A DNA stretch of 64,000 bases from Novipirellula herctigrandis (lineage in GTDB: Bacteria > Planctomycetota > Planctomycetia > Pirellulales > Pirellulaceae): contig SJPJ01000001.1 in the NCBI GenBank assembly GCA_007859835.1, positions 799,440 to 863,439 on the forward strand, written 5' to 3'. The notes beneath the pieces were generated by a model that made no database searches, was not told where the DNA came from, and worked only from the letters and a program-made list of their open reading frames with translations. A program made the translations under genes and the position numbers. How positions within the stretch are numbered: position 1 is the first letter of the stretch; each line of letters opens with the position of its first letter. This document shows positions 17,650 to 27,053 of this stretch, one piece after another.

Positions 17650-19112
17650 GGGGCAATTTGACTAGAGGTCGTGCGTGATTTGAGCAACTTGACGAACATC
17701 AACATCGATTCTCGGTTCAACCAATAGGTGATAAAGACATAGCTGACCGCACCAATGACTACCTGAAGGACAACGGCGATTCGAACAGGAACTTGCATCG
17801 CCCCAAACGCGTAACCGGAAATCCACACCAACAAACCCATCAACAAACTACAGAACAGATTCGCACGGATCGCAGAAAAAAAACTCGATAACGGCAGTTC
17901 GATCAACTTAAACGGAATCATGAACCCGGGGATTGTAATTAGTATCGATGCGGCTAAGTAGGAATAGGCAACGCCGGTGACACCATAACGTACGCCAATG
18001 ATGAAAGCCGGGACCACCACTGCAGTCGCAAAGATTGTCCAACGAAGCATTTGGTCGGTTCGACCTTTGGCTTGATAGATAATGCCAACGGTCGAGGCAA
18101 GCGATTGGGACATACCAAGGGGCGCAAGAATCATAAGGACATGCCCACTTTCGGACCATTTTTCACCAAAGAAACCAACAATCATTGGCACCGCGACGAT
18201 GAACATTCCCACCATCGCCGGAAAACTTAGCAGCGATATCATCTGCGACACCTGCAAGTAACCCGCTCGGAATCGCTCGTGATCGTGTTGTGATTTCGAG
18301 AAAACGGGAAACATGACTTTGCTGATTACCGAGGAGAGGTTTTGCACCGGCAGCAGCATCAGACGATAGGCGAGGGTGTAGATTCCAAGTGCCGATGGAC
18401 CCAAGTACTTTCCGATCAAAAAGTAGTCTGCGTTTCGAACAAAGTAGTTCAATACCGTTGACATAGTAAGGTTGCTGCTGAAGCGAAAAACGCTTGCGAA
18501 TTGCTCGCGGCTGAAATGAAGCACGGGAACCCAGCGACTCAGCGCGTATGCGAGAACGGTGATCGTTGTGACACTGGCAATCGATTGAAACACCAAACTC
18601 CAGACGCCGTAGCCCAGAATCGCCAACGTGATTCCAATTCCGCCAGCGATTGTCGCCGCGGCCACTTCGACAATCGCTAAACTGCGAAACGCTAGCCGAT
18701 GTTGAAGCAATGAGACCGGCACGATCGAAATGCTCGACAGTACGAACGTCGTCGAGAGGACTCGCAATACGTTGCTAAGAAGAGCTTCGCCAAAGTAGTT
18801 AGCGATCAGGGGCGCAGAAGCATAGACAATCGAAGTAGTCGTGATCGCGATGGCAACATTGAAGATAAAAACAGTCCCCAGCAGTGAATCGTCATGCTCT
18901 TGTCGTTGGACGATCGCGGCACCAGTGCCAAGGTCTTGGAAGATTGCGATGAAACCGGTCACGATGGTTGCCAAACCAATCAATCCAAAATCTTCAGGCG
19001 ACAATAGGACCGCCAGCACGGCCAAGGTTGAGAGCTTGAATAGTTGCGTCGTGATGTTCGCAAACGCCGTGTATTTGACGCCGGTGACGGCGGTTTGCTT
19101 AAGCCCCGGCAT
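17646..19112 (-). CDS. Wzx-like oligosaccharide flippase (MOP superfamily)
   Basis: The 488-residue product from the ATG at 19112 has about twelve to fourteen membrane helices. LKQTAVTGVKYTAFANITTQ is followed by LSPEDFGLIGLATIVTGFI, the GLYALA-like N-terminal pattern of polysaccharide exporters of the WzxC/TuaB group, and GIYTLAYRLMLLPVQNLSSV marks the second half. Such proteins flip lipid-linked repeat units to the periplasm. A GTG ten codons upstream (19142) is possible, but the shorter start already contains the whole family N-terminus. With the ATG it overlaps the preceding acyltransferase gene by 14 bases, and it overlaps the next glycosyltransferase by four, so all three are likely one transcript. 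Confidence 0.9.
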   Translation of the reverse strand: MPGLKQTAVTGVKYTAFANITTQLFKLSTLAVLAVLLSPEDFGLIGLATIVTGFIAIFQDLGTGAAIVQRQEHDDSLLGTVFIFNVAIAITTTSIVYASAPLIANYFGEALLSNVLRVLSTTFVLSSISIVPVSLLQHRLAFRSLAIVEVAAATIAGGIGITLAILGYGVWSLVFQSIASVTTITVLAYALSRWVPVLHFSREQFASVFRFSSNLTMSTVLNYFVRNADYFLIGKYLGPSALGIYTLAYRLMLLPVQNLSSVISKVMFPVFSKSQHDHERFRAGYLQVSQMISLLSFPAMVGMFIVAVPMIVGFFGEKWSESGHVLMILAPLGMSQSLASTVGIIYQAKGRTDQMLRWTIFATAVVVPAFIIGVRYGVTGVAYSYLAASILITIPGFMIPFKLIELPLSSFFSAIRANLFCSLLMGLLVWISGYAFGAMQVPVRIAVVLQVVIGAVSYVFITYWLNRESMLMFVKLLKSRTTSSQIAP

Positions 19113-19731
19113 GGTCGACGTGTCCGCTTTTTGGCGTGTCACTTAGCGATTCGCTCAGTGGAAGCGACATCTTTTTTTGAGCGGGGATGCCAGCGTAGAG
19201 TGAGCAGGCGTCACATGATTGATTGACGAGCGAGTGAGCAGCGACCACTGTCGTTTCGCCGATCTCGACGCCCGCTAGAAGCGTCGCGCCGAACCCGATC
19301 CAGCTTCCCGTTGCAATTCGAACGGGCTTGCAGACGCGGGGATAGATGGCGCTGACACCAGGACTGCGGTTGCAATCGGCATGCGTCAGAATCGAGACGT
19401 TTCCCGACAAAACTGCGTTGTCTGCAATCATGATCACGTTGGCCAGATCCATTGTGACTCCCAATCCGATGTAGACGTTTTCTCCGATTTGCAGATTACC
19501 AAAGTCCGTTCGCGAGCCTATGTCCTCAAGCACGTTGTCCAAATAGAGTGGCCCCTTAATTGTTGTTTCTTCCCCAATCGTCGCACCTAGTTTTCGAAGC
19601 AGTCGCACCGACACATTGGGTGCCGGATTGCGAAGATATCGGACGACTTCATCCAGACCAAACAACTTGGCACGGCAATAGACATACGCTAATTCGAACT
19701 CCGATTTCAGGCGTCGTAAGATGCGAGACAT
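19099..19731 (-). CDS. left-handed beta-helix (hexapeptide) acyltransferase
   Basis: The 210-residue product has an N-terminal helical part and then hexapeptide-repeat coils: LQIGENVYIGLGVTMDLANV, MIADNAVLSGNVSILTHADC and GSWIGFGATLLAGVEIGETT. These fit the trimeric left-handed beta-helix of WcaF/NodL/CysE-like O-acyltransferases, which transfer acetyl groups from acetyl-CoA to sugars. HADCNRSP supplies the usual catalytic histidine region. The gene lies between rfbA and the flippase gene, consistent with acetylation of a repeat-unit sugar. Confidence 0.88.
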   Translation of the reverse strand: MSRILRRLKSEFELAYVYCRAKLFGLDEVVRYLRNPAPNVSVRLLRKLGATIGEETTIKGPLYLDNVLEDIGSRTDFGNLQIGENVYIGLGVTMDLANVIMIADNAVLSGNVSILTHADCNRSPGVSAIYPRVCKPVRIATGSWIGFGATLLAGVEIGETTVVAAHSLVNQSCDACSLYAGIPAQKKMSLPLSESLSDTPKSGHVDHAGA

Positions 19732-19762
19732 ATTAGTTGTTGATCTTGATGGAGGAGTAAAA

Positions 19763-20641
19763 CTAATCGGTCACCCGCGGCCATGTCGCGACTTTGCGTA
19801 AGTAACCACCGTAGCCACTCTTGTCATACTTGTCCGCCAACGCGAGGAGTGCCGGAGTGTCGATGAAGTTCATGTAAAACGCCACTTCTTCGATACATCC
19901 GATCTTTGTTCCTTGGCGTTCTTCGATCACACGCACGAATGTCGACGCCTCGTTGAGTGATGCAAAGGTGCCAGTGTCAAGCCAGGCAATGCCGCGATTG
20001 AATACACCTACCTGCAATTCATCGCGCCGGAGATACTCGTTGTTGACTGCTGTGATTTCGAGTTCACCGCGAGCCGATGGTTTTAGGTTTTTAGCAATCT
20101 CCACAACTTGGTTGTCATAGAAATAGAGCCCTGGCACTGCATAGCTTGATTTTGGCTCACTCGGTTTTTCCTCTAACGAAATCGCCTTTCCTTTTGGCCC
20201 AAATTCAACGACCCCATATCGTTGTGGATCATTGACCCAAGCGGCAAAGACCACTGCACCGGTTGGATCAGTATGGTTACGAATCAACTCACCGAATCCA
20301 GAACCATAGAAAATATTGTCGCCTAAAATTAGCGAGACTTTGTCGTCACCGATAAAGGATTCGCCGATGGTAAACGCTTCGGCTAGCCCATTGGGATTGG
20401 CTTGCTCGGCATATTCGATCGCGCATCCGATCGCCGATCCGTCACCAAGCATCCGCTGAAAGTTGGGCATGTCGAACGGTGTCGAAATGACAAGAATCTC
20501 GCGTATCCCCGCTAACATCAGCACCGACAAGGGATAGTAGATCATCGGTTTGTCATAGACCGGAATCATTTGCTTGGAAATGCCAAGCGTGATCGGATGA
20601 AGCCGACTACCCGACCCCCCGGCAAGAATGATTCCCTTCAT
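19763..20641 (-). CDS. rfbA: glucose-1-phosphate thymidylyltransferase (RfbA/RmlA)
   Basis: The 292-residue product begins [20 protein letters not shown], the nucleotide-binding loop of sugar nucleotidyltransferases, followed by [48 protein letters not shown] and [11 protein letters not shown], all RfbA signatures. Length matches the family. It makes dTDP-glucose from dTTP and glucose-1-phosphate, the first step towards dTDP-rhamnose and other deoxysugars. rfbB, rfbC and rfbD are not in the window, so later steps must be encoded elsewhere if rhamnose is the product. It is the first gene of the minus-strand block; the divergent region upstream to the OafA-like gene should hold its promoter. 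Confidence 0.95.
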   Translation of the reverse strand: MKGIILAGGSGSRLHPITLGISKQMIPVYDKPMIYYPLSVLMLAGIREILVISTPFDMPNFQRMLGDGSAIGCAIEYAEQANPNGLAEAFTIGESFIGDDKVSLILGDNIFYGSGFGELIRNHTDPTGAVVFAAWVNDPQRYGVVEFGPKGKAISLEEKPSEPKSSYAVPGLYFYDNQVVEIAKNLKPSARGELEITAVNNEYLRRDELQVGVFNRGIAWLDTGTFASLNEASTFVRVIEERQGTKIGCIEEVAFYMNFIDTPALLALADKYDKSGYGGYLRKVATWPRVTD

Positions 20642-20843
20642 CAGCGGTCTCTAATCGTTTGAATTGCGTATAAGGAAGACACGAAAACCATTCATACGCA
20701 ATGAGAGGCTGCGACGACTAGGTCAAATGCGTGGGACTTCCCGCCCCGCTGCCGAGGGACTACTGAACTTCAATTGACAGGCCATCAGAAACTTGAGAGA
20801 AGGACCGCACGGTTCAATTTCTACACCCATCGGTCTCAATACT

Positions 20844-22763
20844 ATGCTGGACTTCAAATATCGGTCGGATGTCGATGGACTGCGAGCGGTCGCGGTTGTT
20901 CTCGTGCTGCTGTTCCACGCCGAACTAGGGTTCACAGGCGGCTATATCGGAGTGGACGTTTTCTTTGTCATTTCCGGATTCTTGATTACAGGGTTAATTG
21001 TCAAGCAGCAACGAGCCGGGAAGTTTAGCCTCGCTAATTTCTGGTCGCGGCGTATTCGCCGGATTCTTCCTGCCTCGGTCTTTGTTGTCATCTGCACCCT
21101 GGTCGCCGGATGGTTTCTCCTTTTTCCCAGCGACTATCGGGACTTGGCTCAGTCAGCACTCTCACAACAACTCATGCTCTCAAACGTCTACTTTTGGCGT
21201 AACACGGGCTACTTTGTTGGCGATGCAGAACTCAAACCACTTCTGCACACATGGTCCTTGGCCGTTGAAGAACAGTTCTATTTGTTCTATCCCTTTGTCC
21301 TAGTGTTGCTGCGGCGGGCAAGCGACCGAACTCTCGTCACACTGCTTGGGCTCGCAACACTCGTTTCACTACTGGTGAGCCAATGGGGAGTGCTGTATCA
21401 CCCCGGCGCGACCTTTTTCCTTTTGCCAACTCGAGCTTGGGAATTGTCGCTTGGTGGCCTGCTGTGCTTTACACCACCAAGTCAATTGCGATCTCGCACT
21501 CTAGCAATTTTAAATGTAGCTGGCTTGTTAGCGATTTGTGTCGCAGCATGGTTTTTTGACTCGACAACCCCCTTTCCCGGTTTCCATGCCCTGTTGCCAT
21601 GTTTGGGCACTGCTGCTTGCATCTATACCAACGCAGCCAAACTGACGTGGTGCGGAAAACTGCTTTCGGCTCGTCCTATTGTGATGCTCGGATTGATGTC
21701 CTATTCGCTATACCTGTGGCATTGGCCCTTGTTGGCCTACGCTCGCTATGCTCTGGATGGGAATTTACCGGCGGGTGTCGCAATGACGGCTTTGGTCGTT
21801 AGCCTGCTGCTTGCGTACCTATCATGGCGTTTCGTTGAACAGCCCTTTCGTAAGAATCAGTTTGGGTTCGCGAACCGCTCTTTGGTTCTTGGGATCGGTG
21901 GATGCTCCATGGCGGTAGTCGTCTTGGCCGCCGTGGTCGTGTCCAGCAACGGGTTTCAAGATCGAGTGTCGGAAAAGACGCTGGCGTATCGTCGAGCAAA
22001 AAAGAGCATTGCGTTTGTTCAACAGGTCAAGACAGCCGATATTCAACGCGGCGGGGTCCCGACATTTGGTTCCGATTCAGGTAAATCAAAGTGCTTGGTA
22101 TGGGGGGACAGTCATGCGATGGCACTTGTTCCAGCCATTAACGCGGCATGCGAGCAGTCGAATATCAAGGGTTTTCAAGCGACGTATTCCGCGACCGCGC
22201 CGCTGTTAGACTTCGTGTACCCTACCGCTGCGGGCTTGAACGATGCCTCGCCCGTTTTCAACGACGCCGTTGTCCGTTTCGCAGTGGAACAACAGGTTGA
22301 CATTGTCATCCTCGCGGGAGTCTGGAGTCAGTATGCGGAGAACGCCGATTTCGAGTCCGCGCTACGCAATACCATCAAGCGATTGCGGGCCAACGATATC
22401 CAAGTCGCAGTCGTCTTGGATGTGGTTTCCCATGACGCTGATATCACCCTGACGCTCGCTCACCGAGCAAGCCGATCGCAAGATACGGCCAATGTCGGAG
22501 CATCCGACGACGCGTATCAGAGCAAAAACCGCGAATGCAATGACGTTATCTTCAAGGTTGCCGAGGGAGAAGCCTTCGTCATCGAGCCAAGGAATGCCCT
22601 CACCAACCGAGATTCATTCTGGCCTGCTCAAGTCGATGACGTCGTGCTATATCGAGACGGATATCACTTATCCATCGAGGGAGCACTCCGATTGACGCCG
22701 ATGTTCGTGACGCTGTTTGCCTCGATCCAGAAAGACATTGTCGCCGTCAACATGTATGACTAG
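20844..22763 (+). CDS. OafA-type membrane acyltransferase with SGNH domain
   Basis: The 639-residue product starts MLDFKYRSDVDGLRAVAVVL and has the acyltransferase-3 domain: LLFHAELGFTGGYIGVDVFF with the conserved histidine, FFVISGFLITG, FWSRRIRRILPA and HTWSLAVEEQFYLFYP. About ten helices run to residue 370. The C-terminal periplasmic part has SGNH-hydrolase features, CLVWGDSHAMALVPA with the serine and DGYHLS supplying a D-x-x-H pair. Such proteins O-acetylate polysaccharide, passing acetyl groups across the membrane to the SGNH domain. A TTG 17 codons upstream is an alternative start; the ATG fits the family N-terminus. It is transcribed away from rfbA and probably modifies the same glycan. 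Confidence 0.93.
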   Translation: MLDFKYRSDVDGLRAVAVVLVLLFHAELGFTGGYIGVDVFFVISGFLITGLIVKQQRAGKFSLANFWSRRIRRILPASVFVVICTLVAGWFLLFPSDYRDLAQSALSQQLMLSNVYFWRNTGYFVGDAELKPLLHTWSLAVEEQFYLFYPFVLVLLRRASDRTLVTLLGLATLVSLLVSQWGVLYHPGATFFLLPTRAWELSLGGLLCFTPPSQLRSRTLAILNVAGLLAICVAAWFFDSTTPFPGFHALLPCLGTAACIYTNAAKLTWCGKLLSARPIVMLGLMSYSLYLWHWPLLAYARYALDGNLPAGVAMTALVVSLLLAYLSWRFVEQPFRKNQFGFANRSLVLGIGGCSMAVVVLAAVVVSSNGFQDRVSEKTLAYRRAKKSIAFVQQVKTADIQRGGVPTFGSDSGKSKCLVWGDSHAMALVPAINAACEQSNIKGFQATYSATAPLLDFVYPTAAGLNDASPVFNDAVVRFAVEQQVDIVILAGVWSQYAENADFESALRNTIKRLRANDIQVAVVLDVVSHDADITLTLAHRASRSQDTANVGASDDAYQSKNRECNDVIFKVAEGEAFVIEPRNALTNRDSFWPAQVDDVVLYRDGYHLSIEGALRLTPMFVTLFASIQKDIVAVNMYD

Positions 22764-22918
22764 TCATACACGGGCACGGCCAGTCGTCGGTGAGCCCGGA
22801 AAGAGGTTGGAGTCCAGGCTCATGGCCGCTCGTTGTATGGGAATTTGGCCACTTGCCGATTCAGGCATACAGCCTGAAATCCAACAATCCCTCATGAGCG
22901 ATCCGCGCCTCGCGCCGA

Positions 22919-23368
22919 CTAGTTCTTGGCCAATTGATCCACGCTCGCGTCGGCGTCCACGAAGGGATTGGTACGGACAGGGCCAGGGGCGACTTTCTTC
23001 GATTTCGATGCCGAAAGGGTAGTGGAATAGCTAACGCACGGATTCATGCTGCGGATGCTCTGGGGAACACCAGGTTGGATGAATTCCGACTCCAACCGGC
23101 CTCGATAGCTCTCCGGAGCGGTCACCATTGGCATCGATGCAAAGGGGCTCATGCCGTACGGGCGTGAGTACCGAGCACCGTAATAAACGGGGGGGTGCAT
23201 CGCAAAATACGGTGGTGTCCTGTAGCCACCACCAAATCCACCATAATAATTATAACCCGATCCACACCCGTAACCGCCGAGGAATCCAGGGTGCTGGGCC
23301 GACGCGGTTTCAGAGGTCAAAAGAGCCGCCGCGAGCGTGACGACCAAGGCAATGGCGAGCTTATACAT
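22919..23368 (-). CDS. secreted Gly/Tyr-rich protein of unknown function
   Basis: The 149-residue product has a clear signal peptide (MYKLAIALVVTLAAALLTSE, cleavage probably after TASA). The mature part opens with a glycine/tyrosine-rich segment (GCGSGYNYYGGFGGGYRTPP and PPVYYGARYSRPYGMSPFAS) and ends in a polar tail. Only two cysteines are present outside the signal. Low-complexity Gly/Tyr proteins of this kind are often surface or wall associated, but no family was recognised. GAGG sits eight bases before the ATG. It lies between two glycan-related genes and is convergent with the acyltransferase gene. Confidence 0.75.
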   Translation of the reverse strand: MYKLAIALVVTLAAALLTSETASAQHPGFLGGYGCGSGYNYYGGFGGGYRTPPYFAMHPPVYYGARYSRPYGMSPFASMPMVTAPESYRGRLESEFIQPGVPQSIRSMNPCVSYSTTLSASKSKKVAPGPVRTNPFVDADASVDQLAKN

Positions 23369-23588
23369 GGAGAAACCTCAGGGGGAATTTCGTGAAATTC
23401 GTTGGTGAATCGAGTTTGATGAGTGGATGGAATCCCCCCGTGCTATCATCCACGCTAATTGCCCCCTAATGCCGTTGCAACTGAATCAATCCCACAATTC
23501 GGCTTTTCCGGCCCTGTGACGGCAAAATCAAGGGAAATCGGCGAGCAAGTCGCTTGCGTTTGCGGAAAAGAATGTTGGACTCAAAGCT

Positions 23589-24689
23589 GTGAAAATCCTC
23601 TGTATCATCCACTCGCTCGACGGCGGCGGGGCGGAACGGGTCATGGCCCGACTCGCCTCGATGCTAGCCGCTCGTAACCACCAAGTTGCCTTGGTGACGC
23701 TGGATGATGCGAAAAACGATCGTCATTCGGTCTCCGATTCCGTCCGTCGCTTGCCACTCGGCGTGATGTCAGAAACGCCACGCGGGTTCGCAAAACTGAG
23801 GAACATCCGCCGTCGGCTTTCGGCAATCCGGCGAACGGTGAAGCACGAATCCCCTGACGTGGTTTTGTCATTTTGTGACCGCACGAATATCGACGTTCTC
23901 TTAGCGACAATCGGGATGAACGTCCCAGTTGTGATCAGCGAAAGGAGTGATCCGAGGCACCAGAATCTAGGAACGTTTTGGGAACGAGTGCGGCGGAAAA
24001 TCTACCCACGAGCAGCCAAAATCGTCGCACTAACCAATGCAATCGCCGAATCCCTCGCACCGCTGAACCACCGTCCGGTTGAGGTGATTCCATCGGCTGT
24101 GGATAAGTTTGACGCGGCAGAGATTTCGGGGGCTCGCAAGAACGTGATACTGGGGGTCGGACGGCTTCAAACGGAAAAGGGTTTCGACAGGCTGATCGAA
24201 GCCTTCGCCGAGATTGCGGCCGATTCACCCGAGTGGACACTGCGGATTGTAGGCGAAGGAACGCAGCGAGGTTATCTCGAGGAATTGGCCAAAACACGGG
24301 GCATTTCGGATCGAATTGCCTTCCCCGGATGGGTTCGCCCGATCGATCCTGAGTATGCCGGCGCAGCTGTTTTTGTGCTGCCAAGCCGCTATGAGGGATT
24401 CCCATCGGCACTACTTGAAGCGATGGCTGCCGGTTTGCCCTGTATCGCAATGGATTGCCAAAGCGGATCACGCGAGATCATTCGAGATGGTGAAAACGGC
24501 CTGATCGTCGCAGACAGCATCCCAGACCTAACCGCCGCCCTGAGACATCTTGTCGACAATCCCACCGAAAGAGAACGCGTTGCAAAATCGGCGACCGAAG
24601 TCGCCACCCAATTCAGTTGGGACAAAATGGTGGATAAATACGAAAATCTACTGCGAATACACTTGGAAAGCCTGCTAAACACGCATTGA
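23589..24689 (+). CDS. glycosyltransferase family 4
   Basis: The 366-residue product starts at a GTG with MKILCIIHSLDGGGAERVMA, the classic first loop of GT4 enzymes, and shows PVVISERSDPRH, VEVIPSAVDKFDAAEISGAR, ILGVGRLQTEKGFDRLIEAF at the start of domain two, and RYEGFPSALLEAMAAGLPCI with the E-x7-E motif. It resembles N-acetylgalactosamine-type transferases of the PglH/PglJ group, although the donor is not certain. It is separated from the main locus by the acyltransferase and a secreted-protein gene and has its own 220-base upstream region, so it may be transcribed alone. Confidence 0.92.
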   Translation: MKILCIIHSLDGGGAERVMARLASMLAARNHQVALVTLDDAKNDRHSVSDSVRRLPLGVMSETPRGFAKLRNIRRRLSAIRRTVKHESPDVVLSFCDRTNIDVLLATIGMNVPVVISERSDPRHQNLGTFWERVRRKIYPRAAKIVALTNAIAESLAPLNHRPVEVIPSAVDKFDAAEISGARKNVILGVGRLQTEKGFDRLIEAFAEIAADSPEWTLRIVGEGTQRGYLEELAKTRGISDRIAFPGWVRPIDPEYAGAAVFVLPSRYEGFPSALLEAMAAGLPCIAMDCQSGSREIIRDGENGLIVADSIPDLTAALRHLVDNPTERERVAKSATEVATQFSWDKMVDKYENLLRIHLESLLNTH

Positions 24690-24730
24690 CCACGGGAAAT
24701 TACGGCCAATTCCGCAATATGTTCTTCTAG

Positions 24731-24746
24731 GTTGGGGTACCCCAAC
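24731..24746. other. 16-bp perfect palindrome downstream of the glycosyltransferase gene
   Basis: GTTGGGGTACCCCAAC is a perfect palindrome 42 bases after the glycosyltransferase stop. It has no loop and no following T-run, so it is not a good intrinsic terminator; a dimeric protein-binding site is another possibility. The rest of the 290-base gap 24690-24979 contains a weaker inverted repeat around 24878-24910 and no gene. Confidence 0.4.
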
Positions 24747-24979
24747 ACACTCCCTGTGACAAAAAGCCACATCCGAACCGAGAAAAACCGAGGTTTTTGT
24801 CCGAGCAAGGCTCGATTTTCTCAGTTAGACTCAGTATCCTAGCCGGATCAACACTAGTCGATCAGGTACCAAGAGTCCCCCCGACCAATCGCTGAGATTG
24901 ATTGTGGGGTCCGACAAAGGTGACCGACTAGCGAACGACGCGGATTTTGCACACAACTTCCATGACAGGAATTACCCAC

Positions 24980-25639
24980 ATGAAATCTGGTTTCATCGCA
25001 ATGGCGATCCTCGCAACGGTATTGGTGCAAGCTCCGGCTGAGGCGGATGTCGTGCTCTATTTTGACTTGGACGCGAATTCGGGCACAGTCGAGCCTACGC
25101 TCACGGCTTCGCCTGGAGACACAATCAATGTTCGCCTGTTGATGGATTTAGTTGGCCCTGCGGAAGTCGAGTCTTTTTCTTTCGACATCGATTTCGATCC
25201 CACTTATTTAACGGTGTTAGGCACCGACACTTCGATGCGCGACGGGCTTGCAGGTTTTAAACAAGAATCCACTATTGCGACCACGATCAGTGGCAGCGGT
25301 GCAAGTGTCGGTCAATTTGGCGGTGGACCAGATACGTTGACAGGGAATTACCTCGAAGCATTGAGTGGAACCACGACGACATTTACCATCGGCGAAATCA
25401 GCTTCTTAGCCTCTAACACATCCAACACACCGAGTTCGAACGATTTACTTAGTTTTACGAACACTGTGTTCGTTGGCATTGAATTGGGACCAGAAGACAC
25501 ACCAAGCATTTTTGCTAATGACCATAACATCACCGTAACTGCGGTACCCGAACCCTCTTCGCTAGCTATAATGATTTGCAGCACTGGAATTTTGGCGATC
25601 CGACGAAAACGACTCGGTTCAGCAAAAAAAAATAGTTGA
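24980..25639 (+). CDS. PEP-CTERM sorted surface protein with cohesin-like domain
   Basis: The 219-residue product starts MKSGFIAMAILATVLVQAPA, a signal peptide ending near AEA. The mature protein is acidic, with a beta-rich domain: VRLLMDLVGPAEVESFSFDI followed by DFDPTYLTVLGTD, which resembles cohesin-type domains. The C-terminus is VPEPSSLAIMICSTGILAIR followed by RKR, a textbook PEP-CTERM signal of VPEP, a hydrophobic helix and a basic tail. Such proteins are processed by an exosortase and usually delivered to a polysaccharide-rich surface. No exosortase gene is visible in the window. AGGA lies about ten bases before the chosen ATG; earlier in-frame TTG and ATG codons add only a few residues. 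The adjacent exopolysaccharide locus fits the known association of PEP-CTERM proteins with exopolysaccharide. Confidence 0.88.
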   Translation: MKSGFIAMAILATVLVQAPAEADVVLYFDLDANSGTVEPTLTASPGDTINVRLLMDLVGPAEVESFSFDIDFDPTYLTVLGTDTSMRDGLAGFKQESTIATTISGSGASVGQFGGGPDTLTGNYLEALSGTTTTFTIGEISFLASNTSNTPSSNDLLSFTNTVFVGIELGPEDTPSIFANDHNITVTAVPEPSSLAIMICSTGILAIRRKRLGSAKKNS

Positions 25640-25699
25640 ATCATGAGCGTCATAGTGTTGGAATCGAACGATTTCTTCTAATCGGCTTTTCAAAACTGA

Positions 25700-25728
25700 A
25701 CGCAGTGCAATTGCACTGCGTTTGTTTT
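25700..25728 (+). terminator. intrinsic terminator of the PEP-CTERM gene
   Basis: ACGCAGTGCA and TGCACTGCGT form a perfect 10-bp inverted repeat around AT (25700-25721), followed by TTGTTTT. It lies 61 bases after the PEP-CTERM stop and before the DUF1559 gene. This is a standard rho-independent terminator layout and should separate the two transcripts. Confidence 0.85.
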
Positions 25729-25791
25729 ATTTCGGTTGGTCAATGTCCGGTCACGGGCCAATCACAGGACTTCTAGCTAAGGGTGGATCGA

Positions 25792-27018
25792 ATGCGTCGT
25801 CGGAAACAGTCAGCGTTTACACTTGTCGAATTGTTGGTCGTCATCTCAATTATCGGCGTGTTGGTTGGCCTACTTTTGCCAGCAGTTCAAATGGCTCGCG
25901 AAGCCGCTCGACGGATGAGTTGCAGCAACAACTTCAAGCAAATTGGCTTGGCGGTTCACAACTACCACACAACCCACAATCAGTTGCCAACACAAGGCAG
26001 CGGCACCGATTGGGATGATACGACACTAAATATCTACGAACAGTCATACAATTCCAATCAACTGCATTTGAGCTACATGGTTGGTTTGCTGCCCTTCTTG
26101 GAACAGCAATCCCTTTGGGATGAAATCAGCAAACCGCTGGCGAATACTTCCGGTGCTGGACCGACCCCATGGAATCCGATGGGACCAACGCCCTACGCTG
26201 GCTACACAGAATACTCACCCTGGATGATCGAAATTCCAGGGTTCCGCTGCCCGAGCGATCCAGGAACGCCCATCGGTTTAGCGAGAACAAACTACGCAGC
26301 ATGCATCGGCGATGACAGCGTACGATCGTCGTCGGGATGGAGCCACAGACGTGGCGGTTCAGGAAGCTTGTCCGACGCTGACCGGAGAGCCGTAAAACGA
26401 CATTTGCGAGGATTTTTCGTTCCGCGAAAAGTGATGGCCTTCAAAGATATTATTGATGGACTATCCAATACGATTATGGCGGGCGAGATTGCAACGGACC
26501 TTGGTGACAGCGACATACGAACTCGTGGTTCCTTCGAGAACGGTGACATGGTTTATACCACTACACCCGGTGTCAAGCATTGCCGTTCGTCGAACCAAAT
26601 CGATGCGACTCGTCCCTCTTTTTGGGATCCGTCGATTTTCCCAACACATGACCCTGGCGCGACCGCCGGCGCAAAATTCACTGGAGCCACTTTGTCAGGA
26701 ACCACTCGCGGTGGATCGTGGGCATCGAGCCACAACATCTTCACAGCAATGACGACAATCTTGGCGCCCAATACAGAACTCTGTATGGGATCATGGGGGC
26801 CATCTGCGGAAGGGAATTGGTCCGCTAGTAGTCGTCATCAAGGTGGCGTACACATTTTGCTTGGTGATGGAGCAGTTCGCTTCGTTACCGATTCGATTGA
26901 CGCTGGAAACACCGAGTTCCCAATGGCCAATATCGAACAGGGACAAAAGAGCCCTTACGGAATTTGGGGTGCTCTTGGTACTCGCGCGGGCAAAGAAAGT
27001 TTCGAGAGCCCGTTCTAA
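25792..27018 (+). CDS. DUF1559 prepilin-like protein with N-terminal methylation motif
   Basis: The 408-residue product begins MRRRKQSAFTLVELLVVISI, a type IV prepilin leader cut before F with glutamate at position +5. REAARRMSCSNNFKQIGLAV follows, then the globular DUF1559 domain (FRCPSDPG, SNTIMAGEI, SSRHQGGVHILLGDGAVRFV and the C-terminal GIWGALGTRAGKE). These are hallmarks of the DUF1559 family, greatly expanded in planctomycetes and thought to be pseudopilin-like surface or secretion proteins. AAGG lies nine bases before the ATG; the frame could start three codons earlier at a GTG. It converges with the secretin operon, whose products could serve its assembly or export. Confidence 0.95.
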   Translation: MRRRKQSAFTLVELLVVISIIGVLVGLLLPAVQMAREAARRMSCSNNFKQIGLAVHNYHTTHNQLPTQGSGTDWDDTTLNIYEQSYNSNQLHLSYMVGLLPFLEQQSLWDEISKPLANTSGAGPTPWNPMGPTPYAGYTEYSPWMIEIPGFRCPSDPGTPIGLARTNYAACIGDDSVRSSSGWSHRRGGSGSLSDADRRAVKRHLRGFFVPRKVMAFKDIIDGLSNTIMAGEIATDLGDSDIRTRGSFENGDMVYTTTPGVKHCRSSNQIDATRPSFWDPSIFPTHDPGATAGAKFTGATLSGTTRGGSWASSHNIFTAMTTILAPNTELCMGSWGPSAEGNWSASSRHQGGVHILLGDGAVRFVTDSIDAGNTEFPMANIEQGQKSPYGIWGALGTRAGKESFESPF

Positions 27019-27053
27019 GCGGTCCCTTTGTAAGCCGGCATCTCACACAACGT

